From JANNVZ01 sp046153915 (lineage in GTDB: Bacteria; Bacteroidota; Bacteroidia; Flavobacteriales_D; Sanyastnellaceae): a DNA stretch of 35,153 bases. The stretch's first letter is position 1. Each line of letters opens with the position of its first letter. Under the pieces are notes generated by a model, which was not told the origin of the DNA, made no database searches, and saw only the letters and a list, made by a program, of their open reading frames with translations. Shown here in pieces: positions 31,797-35,153 of the stretch. A program made the translations under genes and the position numbers. The stretch lies in NCBI GenBank assembly GCA_046153915.1, contig JBJXFC010000214.1, positions 1-35,153 of the forward strand, written 5' to 3'.

Positions 31797-33056
31797 CTAA
31801 GTTTTTTGCTTTTCTCTTTTGGCTGCTGGAAACAAAATATTATTGAGAATAAGACGGTAGCCGGGCGAATTTGGGAACAGATTTAAATCAGTTGGTGGGT
31901 CGCCCACGAGGTGACGATAATCTTCCGGATCATGGCCGCCGTAGTAGGTCCATTGTCCCTGACCCAATTCACCGTGGATGTATTTTGCGCATTTCAGGCT
32001 CTTGGTTTCTCCCATGATGGTGACGTTTGGTTTGATGAATTGCTCACGAAAAGAAGTTGTTTGACCCATAAATCCCTTGATGACCTGCGTGTGGTTTTGG
32101 GTGAGTATTGTAGGAATGATATCCCACTTTGCCGAGAAATCAAACAATGTAAAAAAATCATTGAGTTGATTGATTTTGCCATGATCGTCGGTTCCATCAA
32201 TATCACTGAATTCGTAGACATTGGGGTCTTTGTCGAGTTTGTAATCCTTGAATGCAAAACCCGACTCAAAGCTGAGCTTTTGTTGTGATTGCGGATCACT
32301 GGGATCGCCATCAAAAACGCTTTCAACAATATCCACGCTTTCTGCAGCTAACGAAATGTCAAAAGAGTCGGTACCACTGCACATGGTAAACAGAAACCCT
32401 CCACCCAAAACAAAATTGCGAATATTCACTGCTACTTGTCTCTTCATTTCACTTACTTTGGTAAAGCCCAATTTAGTGGCCATGGCTTCCTGCGAGCGCA
32501 CCTCCTCCTGATACCAGGCTGCATTTTTGAAGCTTCTGTAGAACTTACCATACTGTCCTGTGAAATCTTCGTGGTGCAGGTGAAGCCAGTCGTATTTATT
32601 CAGTTCCAGATTGACAATTTCTTCGTCATAAACCACGGTATAGGGTATTTCAGCGTATGTGAGTACGAGCGTTACCGCATCATCCCATTGTTGTTTTCCG
32701 GGCGGACTGTACACTGCAATTTTCGGAGCGACTTCAAGTTTTACCTTTTCCATATTCACTTCCGGATCAGCGATCTCATTGTAGATTTGCTGTGCCTGAA
32801 CATCTGCAATTACCTGAAAGCTGACCCCACGAATGCTGCAGGTATTCTGAATATCTTCCAATCCCTCACAAAGAAAACTACCACCGCGGTAATTCAAAAG
32901 CCATTCGATGGAAACGTTGTTCTGTAGAACCCAATAGGCCACCCCATATGCTTTGATGTGATTTGTCTGACTTTCGTCCATGGGAATGAGAATTTTACTC
33001 GCCGAAGCCTGGAAGGCAAAGAGCGCGATAACGAAAGCAACACTGTATTTCTTCAT
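31797..33056 (-). CDS. Exported protein of the family often labelled 'asparagine synthetase B' in Bacteroidota
   Basis: 419 residues from ATG 33056, signal peptide MKKYSVAFVIALFAFQASAS. KILIPMDESQTNHIKAYGVA and WLLNYRGGSFLCEG are the conserved opening of this Bacteroidota family. The label in databases is not supported by what I see: there is no N-terminal catalytic Cys, no PP-loop (SGGxDS), and the protein carries a signal peptide. The middle (IAVYSPPGKQQWDDAVTLVL, YDWLHLHHEDFTGQYG, NFVLGGGFLFTMCSGTDSFD) resembles a class-I glutamine-amidotransferase-like or ThuA-like fold with a possible nucleophile-elbow Cys. Activity is unknown; periplasmic or surface location is inferred. A TACTTTTG promoter element lies 26 bases upstream. 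Confidence 0.78.
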   Translation of the reverse strand: MKKYSVAFVIALFAFQASASKILIPMDESQTNHIKAYGVAYWVLQNNVSIEWLLNYRGGSFLCEGLEDIQNTCSIRGVSFQVIADVQAQQIYNEIADPEVNMEKVKLEVAPKIAVYSPPGKQQWDDAVTLVLTYAEIPYTVVYDEEIVNLELNKYDWLHLHHEDFTGQYGKFYRSFKNAAWYQEEVRSQEAMATKLGFTKVSEMKRQVAVNIRNFVLGGGFLFTMCSGTDSFDISLAAESVDIVESVFDGDPSDPQSQQKLSFESGFAFKDYKLDKDPNVYEFSDIDGTDDHGKINQLNDFFTLFDFSAKWDIIPTILTQNHTQVIKGFMGQTTSFREQFIKPNVTIMGETKSLKCAKYIHGELGQGQWTYYGGHDPEDYRHLVGDPPTDLNLFPNSPGYRLILNNILFPAAKREKQKT

Positions 33057-33082
33057 GAAGATGTAATTCTTAAAAGACCTAA

Positions 33083-33090
33083 CAAAAGTA
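33083..33090 (-). promoter_or_regulatory. -7 promoter element for the gene at 31797-33056
   Basis: Minus strand TACTTTTG, exact TAnnTTTG consensus, 26 bases before the ATG. TTTC lies 21 bases further upstream as a possible -33 box. Confidence 0.5.
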
Positions 33091-33185
33091 GGGCAAGAAA
33101 ATTTCATGCCTGAAACGTTTTGTATTTATTAAGGTTTTATATCAACAGTGAATTCCAACTCGCTAAGAGGGGAATAAGAATCACC

Positions 33186-34778
33186 TTAGAAAGGTGCTTC
33201 CTCGCCACCATATCCAAACGGCTCATCGTCATCTCCCATGGTATTGAGTTTGGAAGAAATGGTAATCGTTGTTTGAGGTGGACCAGAACCCGACGAAGTC
33301 TGCGTAAATCCTGAGTTGGCTTGCACAGCCTCACCGTATTGGGGATTGTCAAAATCGTAGCCTTCAAGGTTGGTGAATTTCGCCAAACGGCCAATAAAGC
33401 GCAGTTTGACATCGGCCAAAGCACCATTTCTGTGCTTAGCAATGATGATTTCTCCAATACCGTTTGTCGAATTGCCTTCCGCATCTTCGGTAATTCCGTA
33501 GTATTCCGGGCGGTAGATGAATGCCACTATGTCTGCATCCTGTTCGATAGCACCCGATTCGCGCAAGTCTGAAAGCAAAGGCCGCTTATCACCCCCGCGC
33601 GTTTCCACCTGACGACTAAGCTGTGAAAGCGCAATTACCGGCACATCCAGTTCCTTCGCAATTCCTTTAATAGAGCGAGAAATGGTCGAAATTTCTTGTT
33701 CCCGGTTTCCTGCTTTGTTATCTCCGCCCACGGTCATCAGTTGCAAATAGTCGATGATTACCATTTGAATCCCGTGTTGTGCTTTTAGTCTTCGGCATTT
33801 GGCGCGTAGCTCAAATACAGACAATCCGGGAGTGTCATCAATGAATATAGGAGCTTCTGCAATGCGTGAAATCCGATTGTGAAGTTGGTGGAATTCATGA
33901 TCCTGCAAATTGCCTTTGCGCAGTTTTTCGCTGTCGATTTCAGTTTCACTGGAAATAAGACGTTGAACCAATTGAACACTGCTCATTTCCAGAGAAAAGA
34001 TTGCAACCGGTATTTGAAATTCGACGGCCATGTTGCGGGCCATGCTCAATACGTAAGCTGTTTTACCCATACCTGGGCGTGCAGCAACAACGATCATATC
34101 GCTTCTTTGCCAGCCACTGGTAATTCTGTCGAGAGCAGTAAAACCGGAAGGAACACCGCTCACACCTGTAGAATTCTGACGAGCCGCTTCGATCTGGTCG
34201 AGGGCCGTTTTGATGAGGACACTCATCTTGTCATAGTTCTTGCGGATATTTCCTTCAGCAACCTGGAAGAGATTGCTTTCAGCTTTATCCAGCAGATCAA
34301 AAACGTCGGTTGATTCTTCATACGCATCTTTGATCACTTCATTTGAAATACGAATCAATTCACGCTGAATGAATTTCTGAGCGACAATGCGGGCATGTGT
34401 TTCAATATTGGCAGTAGAAGCAACTCTGTTGGTGAGTTGAGAAATATAAAGCGGGCCACCGATCAATTCGAGTTCACCTGTCTTGCGCAAACCTTGTGTA
34501 ACTGTGAGGATATCGATAGGCTCACCTTTTTGAAAAAGCGTAATGATGACAGCATAAATACGCGCATGTGCTTCCTTATAGAAACTGGAGGGTTTCAAAA
34601 TATCGATGACGGTATTCACCGCATTTTGCTCGAGCATCATCGCGCCAATAACGGCTTCTTCCAAATCCACAGCCTGAGGAGGAAGTTTCCCCATCTCCAG
34701 GCCCATGGTAGTGTTCATGGCCTCGCGAATGTTTTGAATACGTTCCCTGCGCTTATATCTGTTGTCCTGATCGTTCAT
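33186..34778 (-). CDS. dnaB: Replicative DNA helicase
   Basis: Hexameric 5'-3' helicase that unwinds DNA at the replication fork. 530 residues from ATG 34778, which has GGGAG seven bases upstream; a further in-frame ATG at 34841 would add 21 poorly conserved residues. The N-terminal domain starts at PPQAVDLEEAVIGAMMLE. The RecA-like domain has Walker A ARPGMGKT (~233-240), FSLEMSSVQLVQRL, Walker B MVIIDYLQL, ALSQLSRQVE and LSDLRESGAIEQDADIV with the arginine-finger region IIIAKHRNG. The C-terminal tail is Gly/Ser/acidic-rich (DDDEPFGYGG), a type of tail often used for contacts with SSB or other partners; this use is inferred. No intein is present. A small hairpin (CACCTT/AAGGTG, 33182-33196) encloses the stop codon. 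Confidence 0.96.
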   Translation of the reverse strand: MNDQDNRYKRRERIQNIREAMNTTMGLEMGKLPPQAVDLEEAVIGAMMLEQNAVNTVIDILKPSSFYKEAHARIYAVIITLFQKGEPIDILTVTQGLRKTGELELIGGPLYISQLTNRVASTANIETHARIVAQKFIQRELIRISNEVIKDAYEESTDVFDLLDKAESNLFQVAEGNIRKNYDKMSVLIKTALDQIEAARQNSTGVSGVPSGFTALDRITSGWQRSDMIVVAARPGMGKTAYVLSMARNMAVEFQIPVAIFSLEMSSVQLVQRLISSETEIDSEKLRKGNLQDHEFHQLHNRISRIAEAPIFIDDTPGLSVFELRAKCRRLKAQHGIQMVIIDYLQLMTVGGDNKAGNREQEISTISRSIKGIAKELDVPVIALSQLSRQVETRGGDKRPLLSDLRESGAIEQDADIVAFIYRPEYYGITEDAEGNSTNGIGEIIIAKHRNGALADVKLRFIGRLAKFTNLEGYDFDNPQYGEAVQANSGFTQTSSGSGPPQTTITISSKLNTMGDDDEPFGYGGEEAPF

Positions 34779-34890
34779 GCTTTTCTCCCAAAAATCCCTG
34801 CCCGTCTGTTTGCGGAAAGAGGGGGTTAAAATTCGCTTCATTCAACCACTCATTTCCCATTTAATTCTGAACAAAGGGCATGTTTCTGCT

Positions 34891-34917
34891 AACTAAAATT
34901 TGTTCATTATTTTAGTT
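34891..34917. promoter_or_regulatory. Perfect 9-bp inverted repeat upstream of dnaB
   Basis: AACTAAAAT and ATTTTAGTT are separated by nine bases (TTGTTCATT). Centre-to-start distance to the dnaB ATG is about 125 bases. It may be an operator or an AT-rich structural element near the promoter. Confidence 0.4.
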
Positions 34918-35128
34918 CGTTCTTTTTCAGATGGAATATCGTGCAATTGTGGCAATTGGGCCGATGCTATGTAAAATAGTTTTCAACCGGATATTGACTT
35001 GCCGCTATTATTTTGTAAAGGAATTGAAAACCTTTTGATTGCGTTCAGGAATTAAAATCCTAAAAAAAACGAGAAAGTACAACTCAGAAATTCTCACTTT
35101 GTAAAGTCAAAAGGCAGGCATCGGGATA
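34918..35128. other. Non-coding right end of the window
   Basis: No gene is supported between dnaB and the window edge. Apart from the inverted repeat to its left and the terminator to its right, I see only AT-rich unstructured sequence. Confidence 0.5.
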
Positions 35129-35149
35129 TAAAAAGAACCCGGCGTTCTT
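35129..35149 (-). terminator. Terminator of a leftward gene lying beyond the right edge
   Basis: Minus strand AAGAAC-GCCGG-GTTCTT followed by TTTTAT. The 6-bp stem and T-run imply that a minus-strand gene ends just to the right of the window. Confidence 0.6.
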
Positions 35150-35153
35150 GAGA

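Noticed and set aside
33182..33196. CACCTT-AGA-AAGGTG hairpin at the dnaB stop codon as a terminator
   Set aside because: The stem is only 6 bp, it overlaps coding sequence, and no convincing T-run follows on the minus strand.

Overview
The window is from a Bacteroidota genome, most likely a Flavobacteriales/Cryomorphaceae-like gliding or surface-associated marine-type bacterium (the lineage below phylum is an inference). The markers are type IX secretion system (T9SS) cargo with type-A and type-B C-terminal sorting domains, PorP/SprF outer-membrane proteins, a PorE-like TPR/PD40/OmpA lipoprotein, SprB-type repeats, a TonB receptor paired with a DUF4249 lipoprotein, and -7 promoter elements of the Bacteroidota type TAnnTTTG. 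There are no insertion sequences, phage genes, CRISPR arrays or rRNA genes. Base composition looks even throughout, so this reads as ordinary chromosomal backbone with an adhesin-rich centre.

Layout. 1-4375 (+): the 3' end of a FadL-type porin, a terminator, then a TonB-dependent receptor and its DUF4249 lipoprotein partner, closed by a bidirectional terminator. 4392-13761 (-): an apparent four-gene operon, read from right to left: a small secreted protein of unknown function, a 1967-residue choice-of-anchor-L/Calx-beta/SprB-repeat adhesin with a type-B sorting domain, a PorP/SprF protein, and a PorE-like OmpA lipoprotein. 13928-19793 (-): a second adhesin (1063 residues, SprB repeats, type-B sorting domain) followed by its own PorP/SprF protein, then a SAM methyltransferase and an RlmB-type rRNA 2'-O-methyltransferase. 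19997-23449: pruA (proline/glutamate semialdehyde oxidation) divergent from a Crp/Fnr-like regulator, then a lipoprotein with C-terminal membrane segments. 23465-28888 (-): an aminotransferase, a GNAT acetyltransferase overlapping a secreted M43-type metalloprotease with a type-A sorting domain, and pyruvate dehydrogenase E2 and E1-alpha. 29073-35153: a VanY-like peptidase (+), tRNA-His (-), a GT4 glycosyltransferase (+), two secreted proteins (-), and replicative helicase dnaB (-).

How the parts fit. The central 15 kb holds two self-contained secretion modules. In each, a giant Cys-containing repeat protein is exported by the T9SS and a PorP/SprF protein is encoded immediately downstream. 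The first module also carries a peptidoglycan-anchoring PorE-like lipoprotein and an unknown small secreted protein. The metalloprotease at 25154-26464 is a third T9SS client but uses the other (type-A) sorting signal. The remaining genes are housekeeping: central carbon and amino-acid metabolism, RNA modification, cell-wall trimming and replication.

Most worth a second look: (i) the repeats of both adhesins fall into two classes, in which a second cysteine near the repeat start and a second one near the middle appear or vanish together; (ii) the small secreted protein heading the first module; (iii) the unassigned Cys-rich N-terminal domain of the second adhesin; (iv) several perfect or near-perfect palindromes in intergenic regions; (v) a 343-base non-coding gap that ends in a strong terminator.
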